The notes beneath the pieces are model-generated. The model was not told the DNA's origin. It was given only the letters and a program-made list of their open reading frames with translations, and made no database searches. From assembly GCF_030410045.1 (NCBI RefSeq), contig NZ_JAUFRA010000005.1, forward strand, positions 620,001-684,000: 64,000 bases of DNA. The letters are read 5' to 3'. The DNA is from Marivivens donghaensis (GTDB lineage Bacteria; Pseudomonadota; Alphaproteobacteria; Rhodobacterales; Rhodobacteraceae). Below, piece by piece: positions 43,155 through 51,612 of this stretch (within the stretch, counting starts at the first letter, position 1; the number at the start of each line of letters is the position of its first letter). A program made the translations under genes and the position numbers.

Positions 43155-44261
43155 TTAACGCTTATATGTTGATGGACGGAACGGAAGTGCCGTCACTTTA
43201 GCGGGCAGGCGCTTTCCACGCACTTCACCCCAAATCACTGTGCCTTCAACCGAGAGCTCGGCGGGCACGTAGCCCATAGACATCGGTGCATTGATGCTGG
43301 GCCCGAATGCGCCAGAAGTCACCTCACCAATCGGTTCGCCTCCAACCTCATCGGCAAAAAGCATCGTATGGGCCCGCATTGGTGCACGCCCATCAGGCAA
43401 AAGCCCAACGCGCGCACGGGCAGCACCGTTTTCAAACTCAGCAAGGATACGGTCGGCACCCGGGAACCCACCAGCGCGATCACCGACGCGACGCGCCTTC
43501 TGGATCGCCCACTTGAGGTCAGCCTCAACGGGCGTTGTTGTCGTATCGATGTCGGACCCGTAGAGGCACAGTCCTGCCTCAAGCCGCAGGCTATCACGTG
43601 CACCTAGGCCAATCGCCGCAACATCATCGTCTGCCAGCAAAGCACGAACAAAAGCTTCAGCTTGATCATTGGCGACCGAAATTTCGAAACCGTCTTCGCC
43701 CGTGTAGCCGGACCGTGATACCCATAGATCGCCAAAGGCGCTCGGCACAGTCGCCACATCCATGAATTTCATCGCAGCGACGTCAGCAATTTTCTGAAAT
43801 GCTGTCTCGGCTTTCGGCCCTTGCAGTGCAACCAGCGCACGGTCGGAGATTTCCTCAACCTCGATACCCGCGAGGTTTTCCCGCATGTAAGCAATATCGG
43901 CATCTTTGCAGGCCGCGTTTACGACCACAAACAGGTGATCGCCACGGTTCGCAAACATCAGGTCGTCGCGAATACCGCCTTCGTCATTGGTGAACAGGCC
44001 ATAGCGCTGGCGACCCTCGGTGACGCCCTGCACATCCATTGGCACCAATGCCTCGAACGCAGCAGCGACACCTTCGCCGCGCAAGATCACCTGCCCCATG
44101 TGGCTCACATCAAACAGACCTGCATTCTCGCGGGTCCAGAGGTGCTCTTTCATAACGCCCAAGGGGTATTGAACTGGCATCTCATAGCCAGCGAAAGGAA
44201 CCATCTTGGCCCCAAGGTCCACGTGCAGATCGTAAAGCCCCGTGCGTTTCAAATCGGACAT
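43155..44261 (-). CDS. gcvT: Aminomethyltransferase (glycine cleavage system T protein)
   Basis: 368-residue folate-dependent enzyme that releases ammonia and forms methylene-tetrahydrofolate from the aminomethyl-lipoyl H protein. Typical stretches are LYDLHVDLGAKMVPFAGYEMPVQY near the N-terminus, LFDVSHMGQ, DDLMFANR and YTGEDGFEI. The frame runs 90 codons further upstream, but through the riboswitch. The ATG at 44261 with GGAGG is the real start. First gene of the operon. Confidence 0.96.
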   Translation of the reverse strand: MSDLKRTGLYDLHVDLGAKMVPFAGYEMPVQYPLGVMKEHLWTRENAGLFDVSHMGQVILRGEGVAAAFEALVPMDVQGVTEGRQRYGLFTNDEGGIRDDLMFANRGDHLFVVVNAACKDADIAYMRENLAGIEVEEISDRALVALQGPKAETAFQKIADVAAMKFMDVATVPSAFGDLWVSRSGYTGEDGFEISVANDQAEAFVRALLADDDVAAIGLGARDSLRLEAGLCLYGSDIDTTTTPVEADLKWAIQKARRVGDRAGGFPGADRILAEFENGAARARVGLLPDGRAPMRAHTMLFADEVGGEPIGEVTSGAFGPSINAPMSMGYVPAELSVEGTVIWGEVRGKRLPAKVTALPFRPSTYKR

Positions 44262-44305
44262 ACTGCCTCCAGCATCCGGACCAATGGCCCGTTTCATGAT
44301 GCCCC

Positions 44306-44457
44306 CTCTGTCCATTGCGCCTGAGATCGTTATCCCTTCGGCGGACGCTGTCGCGTCACTCTCCAGAGTGTTGATACGTGTAAGGTCCTTTTGCCTGAGA
44401 GTTTCCTGGGGCGGTTGCTCCTTCGGCACTGGTGATCCAGTTCTCCCGAACACGTAT
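44306..44457 (-). ncRNA. Tandem glycine riboswitch
   Basis: Two successive glycine aptamers in the gcvT leader. Aptamer I has an 8-bp P1 (ATACGTGT with ACACGTAT, plus-strand 44450-44457 and 44374-44381), enclosing GGGAGAACTGG, CCGAAGGAGCAA and CUCAGGCAAAAGGACC. Aptamer II has a P1 of CTCTG/CAGAG (44364-44368 and 44306-44310), with GCCGAAGGGATAA and CUCAGGCGCAAUGGAC inside. A short linker joins them. This is the known arrangement that senses glycine and switches on the glycine cleavage operon. The aptamers end about 45 nt before the gcvT ATG, so control could be at translation or by an anti-terminator in the remaining leader. Confidence 0.93.
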
Positions 44458-44567
44458 GTTTCCGATAGGAAATTTTTCGACCCCCGTCCAGTGGGAAAAT
44501 GCGACTCTTTGCATTTCATTTGCGCCATCACGCAATGACTAGGCGAAAGCGAACAAAAGCGCTACAT

Positions 44568-44583
44568 ATACAAACATATGAAT
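44568..44583. promoter_or_regulatory. Candidate SoxR-type site upstream of the MBL-fold gene
   Basis: ATAC-AAACATAT-GAAT matches the ATTC-N8-GAAT pattern of persulfide-responsive ArsR repressors with one mismatch, 20 bp before the MBL-fold start codon. On the other strand it reads ATTCATAT first, the same half-site as in the sox promoters. Control by SoxR is inferred. Confidence 0.45.
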
Positions 44584-44603
44584 GTGACTTGGGAGGAGTT
44601 ACA

Positions 44604-45503
44604 ATGAAGCTTACCAGACGCGCTGTAATGTTGGGCGGGGCTGCTTTGACGGGCACCCTGCCATTCCGCAGCTTTGCTTCGGTCGAAATGGGCAACCTAA
44701 AGATCGACACGCTATCCGACGGCAACCTCGTTTTGCCGGGCTCGATGATCCTCGGGGATCGGGTTGGCGACGCTGGCGAAATCCTCGCACGCTACGGCCT
44801 GACGCCTGACCAATTTACGCCCGATTGTAACGTCACCCTGCTCCGCGATGGCACGAACACTGTGCTGTTTGATACCGGTGCGGGCGCGAATTTCATGCCG
44901 ACCGCAGGGCGTCTGCTCGACTCGCTCGACACACTCGGCGTCACGCCTGAAGAAGTCACTCACGTTATCTTTACCCACGCACACCCTGACCACCTCTGGG
45001 GCGTTCTGGATGATTTTGACGAACCCGCGTTCTATAATGCAAAACACATGATCAGTCGGGCAGAACGTGATTTCTGGCTCGACCCGAATACGCCAAATGC
45101 CATCGGTGAGGCGCGCATGGCCTTTGCTGCGGGCGCGATCCGCAATCTTCAAACCATCGAAGACTACCTCGAGACCTTTGAGGACGGCGATGAGGTTGTG
45201 TCTGGCATTTCCGCTTTCGCCACCAATGGCCACACGCCGGGTCACACATCGTTCGAAATCCGCGGTGGGTCCGACAGCCTGATGATCATCGGTGATGCGA
45301 TCGGTAACCACCACGTTGGCTTCGAAGTCCCATCGTGGGCGAGCGGTTCGGACCAAGATCAGGACATGGGCATTGCGACGCGCGAACGGCTTCTCGACCG
45401 TCTCGCAAACGAACAAATGGCGATGATCGGCTTCCATTTCCCCTTCCCTGGTGTGGGACGGGCCGAAAAATCGGGCGACACTTACAAATTCGTCGCAGCA
45501 TAA
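44604..45503 (+). CDS. Secreted MBL-fold metallo-hydrolase
   Basis: 299-residue zinc hydrolase with a Tat-like signal (KLTRRAVMLGGAALTG). It carries the MBL metal motif HAHPDH near residue 126, a further His in NGHTPGHTSF, the metal-bridging Asp in IIGDAIGNHH, and a terminal FHFPFPGVG. It resembles the SoxH/quorum-lactonase-like branch of exported MBL proteins. The true substrate is unknown. The start has GGGAGGAG. A SoxR-like site lies in its promoter, and the sox genes are 3 kb away, so a role in periplasmic sulfur metabolism is possible. It is monocistronic and ends in a bidirectional terminator. Confidence 0.82.
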   Translation: MKLTRRAVMLGGAALTGTLPFRSFASVEMGNLKIDTLSDGNLVLPGSMILGDRVGDAGEILARYGLTPDQFTPDCNVTLLRDGTNTVLFDTGAGANFMPTAGRLLDSLDTLGVTPEEVTHVIFTHAHPDHLWGVLDDFDEPAFYNAKHMISRAERDFWLDPNTPNAIGEARMAFAAGAIRNLQTIEDYLETFEDGDEVVSGISAFATNGHTPGHTSFEIRGGSDSLMIIGDAIGNHHVGFEVPSWASGSDQDQDMGIATRERLLDRLANEQMAMIGFHFPFPGVGRAEKSGDTYKFVAA

Positions 45504-45506
45504 AAG

Positions 45507-45532
45507 AAAGGGCGGCTCTGAGCCGCCCTTTT
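45507..45532. terminator. Bidirectional terminator between the MBL-fold gene and hemA
   Basis: AAAGGGCGGCT (45507-45517), CTG loop, AGCCGCCCTTTT (45521-45532). A perfect 11-bp stem with T-rich tails on both strands, placed between two convergent stops (45503 and 45543). Confidence 0.93.
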
Positions 45533-45542
45533 CGTATCTGGA

Positions 45543-46766
45543 TTATTGAGCCGCCATTGGCATTCGCGCCAATTCACATTGCGCCCAGAGCTCTTCGAGA
45601 GCGCCGATAAGCGTATCAATGTCCTCTTGACTGTGAACAGGGGACGGTGTGATGCGCAGACGTTCAGTGCCTTTGGGAACTGTCGGATAGTTGATCGGCT
45701 GAATGTAGATGCCGTAGCGATCCATCAGAACGTCAGAAATCCACTTACACTTCACAGGATCGCCGACCATTACTGGAATAATGTGGCTCGGATTTTCGAT
45801 GTGCGGGATACCCGCCGCATCAAGCCGTTCACGTACCTGAGCAACCTTTGCCTGCTGCGATTCACGCTCAGCAGACGAATGCTTGAGGTGTTTGATGGCG
45901 GCGCAGGCACCAGCCGCGACCGTAGGCGGCAGAGCCGTGGTAAAGATAAAGCCCGACGCAAAGGACCGCACGAAATCAACGAGTTCTTTCGTTGCAGTGA
46001 TATATCCACCCATAACGCCGAACGCTTTGCCCAAGGTGCCTTCGATCACGGTCACGCGGTCCATCAGACCTTCACGTTCCGCCACACCACCACCGCGCGG
46101 GCCATACATGCCAACGGCGTGAACCTCATCCAAATAGGTCATCGCATTGTATTTCTCGGCCAGATCGCAAATCTCTTTGATCGGAGCGATGTCACCGTCC
46201 ATCGAATAAACCGATTCAAACGCAACCAGTTTCGGACGATCAAGCGGCTGTTCGGCGAGGAGTTCTTCGAGGTGAGCTAGATCGTTGTGTTTCCACAGCT
46301 TACGCTCTGCTTTGGAATGGCGGATGCCTTCGATCATCGATGCGTGGTTAAGGCTATCGGAAATCACAAGGCAATTCGGAATGCGCGACGCCAAGGTGCC
46401 CAGAGCAGCCCAGTTCGACACATAGCCCGAGGTGAACAAAAGAGCCGCTTCTTTATCATGGAGATCGGCCAGCTCGCGTTCGAGCAAAACATGGTGGTGA
46501 GTCGTGCCAGAGATGTTGCGCGTGCCGCCAGCACCAGCGCCCACCTTATCCAGCGCATCATGCATCGCTTCCAGAACCTTCGGGTGCTGACCCATGCCGA
46601 GATAGTCGTTCGAACACCAGATCGATACTTTGCGAACCGCGTCCTCAACAAAGTTCGCCGCCTTCGGGAAGTTTCCACGCTCACGCTCAAGATCCGCAAA
46701 AACGCGATAGTTGCCTTCCTCGCGGAGCTTGTTCAGCTCCGAGGCAAAGAAATTCTGATAGTCCAT
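45543..46766 (-). CDS. hemA: 5-aminolevulinate synthase
   Basis: 407-residue PLP enzyme that condenses glycine and succinyl-CoA, the first step of heme (C4 pathway) in alphaproteobacteria. WCSNDYLGMGQHP near residue 50, GTRNISGTTHHHVLLE, DEVHAVGMYGPRGGG and the PLP-Lys in EGTLGKAFGVMGGY near 245 are all present. The ribosome-binding site is GGAG before the ATG. It follows a DUF302 gene by 2 bp. Placement next to sox genes, whose cytochromes need heme, and near gcv genes that use glycine is suggestive but not proof of co-regulation. Confidence 0.96.
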   Translation of the reverse strand: MDYQNFFASELNKLREEGNYRVFADLERERGNFPKAANFVEDAVRKVSIWCSNDYLGMGQHPKVLEAMHDALDKVGAGAGGTRNISGTTHHHVLLERELADLHDKEAALLFTSGYVSNWAALGTLASRIPNCLVISDSLNHASMIEGIRHSKAERKLWKHNDLAHLEELLAEQPLDRPKLVAFESVYSMDGDIAPIKEICDLAEKYNAMTYLDEVHAVGMYGPRGGGVAEREGLMDRVTVIEGTLGKAFGVMGGYITATKELVDFVRSFASGFIFTTALPPTVAAGACAAIKHLKHSSAERESQQAKVAQVRERLDAAGIPHIENPSHIIPVMVGDPVKCKWISDVLMDRYGIYIQPINYPTVPKGTERLRITPSPVHSQEDIDTLIGALEELWAQCELARMPMAAQ

Positions 46767-46768
46767 GG

Positions 46769-47203
46769 TTATTCTCCGACAGCTTCGCGGGCGATTTCAT
46801 CGAGCAAGCTTTGCACAGCCTGCATCACGCCTTCAGGTTGGTTTCGGTAACCCACAACAACTTCGCCTTCGCGTTCAAAAACGAACACAGCATAAGGACA
46901 ATGGGCAATATTCAGAGGGTCCGCTTCCATCATCTGCCGAGAGATGGTGGCCGAACAAAATTGGAAAATATCAGCTTGATCAAAGATAACCTGATCGGCA
47001 CCTAAATCGGCACCAGTGCGGTTGAGCATTTCGCCTGTGTGACTGACCCAATCCACCACAAGACCACGGCCCACAATAGCGGATTCGACGCCAAAGGTGG
47101 CGTCGTCAAAACTACCGTCAAAGGCATAAGTGGTTGCGGCCTCTTGGGCAGAGGCGGCAGTCATCGTCAAAGTTAGCAGCGCAGCGACAAAGGTGCGGGT
47201 CAT
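46769..47203 (-). CDS. Exported DUF302-like protein
   Basis: 144-residue protein with a Sec signal peptide (MTRTFVAALLTLTMTAASAQ, cleavage after about residue 19). A single DUF302-like domain follows: alternating strands, VIFDQADIFQFCSATISRQMM, and a C-terminal helix. Two cysteines (IFQFCSATI, IAHCPYAV) remain in the mature protein and may pair or bind metal. DUF302 proteins recur beside sulfur-oxidation genes, but their biochemical role is not established to my knowledge. It is coupled to hemA and separated from soxD by a terminator. Confidence 0.75.
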   Translation of the reverse strand: MTRTFVAALLTLTMTAASAQEAATTYAFDGSFDDATFGVESAIVGRGLVVDWVSHTGEMLNRTGADLGADQVIFDQADIFQFCSATISRQMMEADPLNIAHCPYAVFVFEREGEVVVGYRNQPEGVMQAVQSLLDEIAREAVGE

Positions 47204-47283
47204 GGCGAAGGGCCCCTTCCTGTTGATCTCTGGTTAATCCCACCTCTGCGATCCGACTTTGACATGGATCATATCGGAGAAAT

Positions 47284-47317
47284 GGAAAACCCCGCCCGAC
47301 AGGTGCGCCGGACGGGG
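47284..47317 (-). terminator. Intrinsic terminator after soxD
   Basis: CCCCGCCCG (47290-47298) and CGGACGGGG (47309-47317) give a 9-bp stem with one G.U pair on the minus-strand RNA, followed by TTTTCC. It lies just after the soxD stop and ends the sox transcript. Confidence 0.85.
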
Positions 47318-47323
47318 AAAGTA

Positions 47324-48547
47324 TTAGCGCGAGAAGGTCGACAGGTACGCAATGATCGCGTCGATATCTTCCTGAGTGCGAAGGCCAGCAAATGCCATTT
47401 TGGTACCTGCCATCGACCCACGCGGATCAGCGAGGAACTCTGCCAGGCGGTCGGCGGACCAAACGTCACCCGCTTCGTTCGCATCTTTGAACGTATTGGA
47501 GTAGCGGAAGCCATCAACCGAGCCGATGTGCGCGCCGACAACACCATTCAGCGCAGGACCCGTTGCGTTGCGAGCGCCTTCGCCGACTTGGTGACAGCTA
47601 CGGCACTGACGGAATACGCCCTCACCTGCCGCAATCAGTTCAGCCGATGGGGCAGCGTCTGCGGCTGCTTCAGTCACTTCAGCAGTAGCAGCTTCTTCAA
47701 CGGCAGCGGCTGGAGCAGCTTCTGCCGCTGCGGCGGCTTCTGCGGCTGCGGCCGCTTTTGCAGCGGTTTCCTCTGGCGTCACGTCCAGAACGGACGCGTG
47801 CATTGTGATCTCAACCGCATCTTTACAGTTTTCCATGCAGATTTCTGGACGAACAAATGCAGGAATTTCTGTGGTCATACGGTCGTCGTCGATGAAGTTT
47901 GCCTCGTTCGGCAGACGCACGTCTTGGAAGTTCTCATTGCTGAGTTCAAAGTCGTCATCAACCAGATCGTTCACATACAGAAGGTATGCGGTGATCGCGT
48001 AAACTTCGTCATCGGACAGCGAGGTAGCATCACCGAAAGGCATCGCGCGCTTCACGTAGTCATAGACGGTCGACAGATACGGCCAGTAGGATCCGATGGT
48101 TTTAACCGGATCTTCATGCTCGAGCGTGCCGTGACCACCAGCGAGCACAGGCCAACGGCCAACAGCCTCACCAAAGTCGCCGTGGCACATTGCGCAGCGT
48201 TCGACGAACACTTCTTCGCCAGTGAAGACGTCACCAGAACCGACAGGCAGGCCATGTCCGTCAGGACGAACGTCCGTATCCCATGCCGCAACCTCTTCCG
48301 AGAGCGCACCGCGACCCAAACCGTAGCCACCATCAGCCGACGGCGCGAGGCCAGCCATCGCAAGCTCTGCAGCGCGGGCTTCGGCCTCTGCACGGGCTTC
48401 TTCAGCAACTGCAGCGTTGATCGCGATAGCCTCGCGAATAGGCGCAGGAATATCTACGATGAACTGGTCAGCGGCCGTGTAAGCCAGCGCGAGCATACCC
48501 GCCGCGCCCGTTGCTGCTGGGGCGAAAATCTTAAGAAATTTCGACAT
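47324..48547 (-). CDS. soxD: Sulfane dehydrogenase diheme cytochrome c subunit SoxD
   Basis: 407-residue periplasmic diheme cytochrome c that accepts electrons from SoxC during oxidation of the SoxY-bound sulfane sulfur. The N-terminal segment (KIFAPAATGAAGMLALAYT) is the signal/anchor. Heme motifs are CAMCH near residue 117 and CRSCH near 312, with an Ala/Glu-rich linker between the two cytochrome domains. The start at 48547 overlaps the end of soxC by 17 bp. Last gene of the sox operon, before a terminator. Confidence 0.93.
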   Translation of the reverse strand: MSKFLKIFAPAATGAAGMLALAYTAADQFIVDIPAPIREAIAINAAVAEEARAEAEARAAELAMAGLAPSADGGYGLGRGALSEEVAAWDTDVRPDGHGLPVGSGDVFTGEEVFVERCAMCHGDFGEAVGRWPVLAGGHGTLEHEDPVKTIGSYWPYLSTVYDYVKRAMPFGDATSLSDDEVYAITAYLLYVNDLVDDDFELSNENFQDVRLPNEANFIDDDRMTTEIPAFVRPEICMENCKDAVEITMHASVLDVTPEETAAKAAAAAEAAAAAEAAPAAAVEEAATAEVTEAAADAAPSAELIAAGEGVFRQCRSCHQVGEGARNATGPALNGVVGAHIGSVDGFRYSNTFKDANEAGDVWSADRLAEFLADPRGSMAGTKMAFAGLRTQEDIDAIIAYLSTFSR

Positions 48548-49805
48548 TTTCTGCCTCGCCGTTTTCGTTGACATACCAAGTCTGGATGCCGTTGTTGTGG
48601 TAGATCGAGTTTTCGCCGCGGAAGTGACGCAGCTCTTCTTTGGTTGGCTGGACATAGCCAGTGCTATCGTGCGCACGAGACTGCAGAAGCAGCGGCGAGC
48701 CATCCCATTCAAACTCGAAGTAGAAGCGGTGCATCGATTTATCGAGCGACGGACCAGACATACGCGCCTGATGCCAGTTCTTACCGCCATCGATGGTCAC
48801 ATCCACACGTGGGATCGTGCCACGACCAGACCAAGCGACACCCGTGAGAACAGTCCAACCTTTGCCGTGGGTGATCGGAGCCTGCGGGCTCGGGTTCGTG
48901 ATGACCGATTTCGCGTCCATTTCCCATGTGAAGCGACGCGCGATGCTGCCTTCGAGAAGGTCAGTGTATTTCGACGTTTCTTCACGTGCGTGCCAAGGCT
49001 CGTCACCGACTTCGATACGACGGAGCCATTTGATCCACATGTTGCCTTCCCAACCGGGAACAACGAGGCGGACAGGATAGCCCTGCTCTGGCCGTAGTGC
49101 CTCGCCGTTCATTTTGAACGCGATGAGGCAGTCGTCGAGTGCTTTCTCGATCGGGATCGAACGGTTCATACCCGCAGCATCCGCGCCTTCAACCATCAGC
49201 CATTTGCCGTTGGTTTTCACGCCAGCTTCTTCGAGAAGCAGACGAAGCGGAACGCCTGTATACATTACGTTGTGGATCATGCCGTGGGTGAACTGACAGC
49301 CATTCAGCTGCGCGCCCGCCCATTCCATGCCAGAGTTCGCCGCACACTCGAGGAAGTAAACGTGGTTCTCACGCGGGAAGCGCATGAGGTCTTCCATTGT
49401 GAACACGAGTTCTTTTTCCACGAGGCCGTTGATCATTAGGCGATATTCAGCGGGATCAACATGCGCGACGCCACCGTGGTGACGTTCAAAGCACAGGCCG
49501 TTCGGGGTGATGATCCCGTCGAGTTCATGCAGCGGCGTAAAGTTGATCGACGATACAGCGTCAGCGGTCAGCCACGGAACGCGACGACGAATAACGTCAG
49601 CCTCGTATTCCGACGGCATACCGTAAGGTGCTGCGTCCACACCATCACCAAGGAACTGGCGCCATGGCTGGGTTTCAGTGATTGCAGGATCAGGTGCGCC
49701 TTGCGCCCGCGCGTAGGTCGTCCCAACGGCAGCACCGCCAGCGGCAAGTGCTCCGGTTAGGAACGAACGACGGGACGGCTTGGTGCCTTTGTATTTGGTG
49801 TCCAT
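48531..49805 (-). CDS. soxC: Sulfane dehydrogenase molybdenum subunit SoxC
   Basis: 424-residue molybdopterin protein of the sulfite oxidase family. Six electrons are withdrawn from cysteine-bound sulfane in SoxY. It has a Tat signal (SRRSFLTGALAAGG, Arg12-Arg13), a molybdenum-ligand Cys near residue 151 in FLECAANSGMEW, and a C-terminal dimerisation domain (SFTWEMDAK-like region). The frame extends upstream into soxB; the ATG at 49805 is the credible start. Its presence predicts complete oxidation of thiosulfate to sulfate without sulfur globules. Confidence 0.95.
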   Translation of the reverse strand: MDTKYKGTKPSRRSFLTGALAAGGAAVGTTYARAQGAPDPAITETQPWRQFLGDGVDAAPYGMPSEYEADVIRRRVPWLTADAVSSINFTPLHELDGIITPNGLCFERHHGGVAHVDPAEYRLMINGLVEKELVFTMEDLMRFPRENHVYFLECAANSGMEWAGAQLNGCQFTHGMIHNVMYTGVPLRLLLEEAGVKTNGKWLMVEGADAAGMNRSIPIEKALDDCLIAFKMNGEALRPEQGYPVRLVVPGWEGNMWIKWLRRIEVGDEPWHAREETSKYTDLLEGSIARRFTWEMDAKSVITNPSPQAPITHGKGWTVLTGVAWSGRGTIPRVDVTIDGGKNWHQARMSGPSLDKSMHRFYFEFEWDGSPLLLQSRAHDSTGYVQPTKEELRHFRGENSIYHNNGIQTWYVNENGEAENVEIS

Positions 49806-49821
49806 CCTATGGTCCCCTGTC

Positions 49822-51525
49822 TTACGCACCAACGACCTGCACCGAAGTATTCGGTGCAACGGACACGGTGCCGAGTTTGCGGATATGGCTTTCAACAACG
49901 TCCCAAATTTCAGGACCTTCTGTGCCTTCGTTCACACTCGCCCAGCCCGCGACCACATAGGATTTGGAAGGATCGAGTGTTTCGCCTGACTTGAGGAGCG
50001 TAATGTCAGAGATACGCTCGCCAATCGGCTTATTGATGTCGATGCGGTAGCCGAGGCCACCCATGCGAACCATATCCCCGCCCTGCTGGTAGTATGGGTC
50101 GGGGTTAAAGATGTTGTCCGCGACGTCTTCCATGATGGTGTGAATGAATTCACCTGTCATTTCAGTGCGATACGCGTTCGGATAAGTCATAGAGGTGACG
50201 TTCCAGAGATCCTCGCGCGTGATCTGCTGACCCGGCATCATGGACGGCCCCCAACGCACGCCAGGCGACATTGCGATTTCTGCGTCACGTTCGGACAGAA
50301 GCGCGTCACAGATTAGGTCATCCCACGAGCCGTTAAAGTTACCACGGCGGAACAATGTAGTGTCGTCCGCAACGGTACCGATGACCTCGTTCAGGTCGGC
50401 CTCATACGGGGCACGTTCGGCGTCAATCGCTGCGGTCATTTCTGCGTCCGCTTCGATCACGTCAGAGAAGATCGGGATCAGTTTGTGACGGAAGCCCATC
50501 ATGCGGCCATCGCGGATATCGAGGTCAACGCGGCTGACGAACTTACCGTTCGAGCCTGAGGCCACGATGATCGTTTCACCGACGAGGGCGGGTTCGGGCA
50601 GCGCGTCGTGCGTGTGACCCGACAGGATCACGTCGATGCCCTGAACGCGGCTCGCCATTTTCTTATCCACGTCGAAACCGTTGTGCGACAGGACGACAAC
50701 GCATTCGGCACCCATGCCGCGCACTTCATCGACCATTTCCTGCATGCGTTCGTCACGAATACCGAAGGAGTATTCAGGGAACATCCAACCTGGGTTGGCG
50801 ATTGGCATATAGGGGAAGGCTTGACCGATAACGGCGATCTTTACGCCACCACGTTCAAAGAACTTATAGGGTGCGAAATCTTCTGCAGGTTCGTCCCATT
50901 CGCTGTCAAAGATGTTCTGGCCGAGGGAGGCATAGGGCAGATCAGCGATCAGTTCACGGACGCGGTCAGAACCCAGCGTGAATTCCCAATGGAACGTCAT
51001 TGCGTCAGGTTTAAGGAGGTTCATGGTGTTCACCATGTCCTGACCCTGTGTGTGGTAGCAGGTGTAAGACCCGTGCCATGTGTCACCGCCGTCCAGAAGG
51101 ATCGCATCAGGACGATCAGCGCGGATCGACTTTACGACCGTCGCAATGCGGTCGAGGCCACCCATCTTGCCGTAGGTTTTACCCAGAGCGGCAAAGTCAT
51201 TGTAGGTCAGCGCGTAATGCGACGACGATCCATCGTCGATCCCATAAAGACGGCGGAAGTCTGCGCCCGTTACGTGCGGAACAGCGCCACGGCTGTCGCC
51301 AACGCCGAGGTTGATCTCAGGCTCGCGGAAATAGATCGGCTTGAGCTGGGCGTGAATGTCGGTGATGTGAATCAGCGACACGTTGCCGAAGGTTTCGAAC
51401 GAAAGCAGGTCGTCTTGGGTCAAGACCTGCTGCGCGGCCAAACGTCCCCAATTGCCAAAACCGGACGCACCCCAGATGGCGCTAGCGGCCATACTGGCCT
51501 GAAGAAAATCACGGCGTGAGATCAT
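49822..51525 (-). CDS. soxB: Thiosulfohydrolase SoxB
   Basis: 567-residue dimanganese hydrolase that removes the terminal sulfonate of SoxY-bound thiosulfate as sulfate. It has a Tat signal (MISRRDFLQASMAAS, Arg4-Arg5). Metal motifs of the 5'-nucleotidase-like fold are ITDIHAQLKP, GGDTWHGSYT, VVLSHNGFDVD and LSGHTHDALP. The stop lies 17 bp before soxC. A partial terminator lies between soxA and this gene. Confidence 0.96.
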   Translation of the reverse strand: MISRRDFLQASMAASAIWGASGFGNWGRLAAQQVLTQDDLLSFETFGNVSLIHITDIHAQLKPIYFREPEINLGVGDSRGAVPHVTGADFRRLYGIDDGSSSHYALTYNDFAALGKTYGKMGGLDRIATVVKSIRADRPDAILLDGGDTWHGSYTCYHTQGQDMVNTMNLLKPDAMTFHWEFTLGSDRVRELIADLPYASLGQNIFDSEWDEPAEDFAPYKFFERGGVKIAVIGQAFPYMPIANPGWMFPEYSFGIRDERMQEMVDEVRGMGAECVVVLSHNGFDVDKKMASRVQGIDVILSGHTHDALPEPALVGETIIVASGSNGKFVSRVDLDIRDGRMMGFRHKLIPIFSDVIEADAEMTAAIDAERAPYEADLNEVIGTVADDTTLFRRGNFNGSWDDLICDALLSERDAEIAMSPGVRWGPSMMPGQQITREDLWNVTSMTYPNAYRTEMTGEFIHTIMEDVADNIFNPDPYYQQGGDMVRMGGLGYRIDINKPIGERISDITLLKSGETLDPSKSYVVAGWASVNEGTEGPEIWDVVESHIRKLGTVSVAPNTSVQVVGA

Positions 51526-51576
51526 ACCAAGCGATCCTTTTTCGTATTCTTGTTTTTGAATGTTTCAGGATAGACA

Positions 51577-51605
51577 AAAGCCCGCACCATCGCTGGCGCG
51601 GGCCT
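51577..51605 (-). terminator. Terminator-like hairpin between soxA and soxB
   Basis: On the minus-strand RNA a 9-bp stem (GCCCGCGCC with GGTGCGGGC, one G.U) is followed by UUUUG. The same stem on the plus strand has an A-C mismatch, so it is built for the sox direction. It probably lowers soxBCD expression relative to soxXYZA. Confidence 0.75.
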
Positions 51606-51612
51606 TGATTTC

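Noticed and set aside
44262..44531. 90-residue N-terminal extension of gcvT
   Set aside because: The region is the glycine riboswitch; GGAGG precedes the ATG at 44261.
44604..45503. Firm naming of the MBL-fold protein as SoxH
   Set aside because: The fold and export signal agree, but SoxH identity cannot be told from other exported MBL hydrolases by eye.
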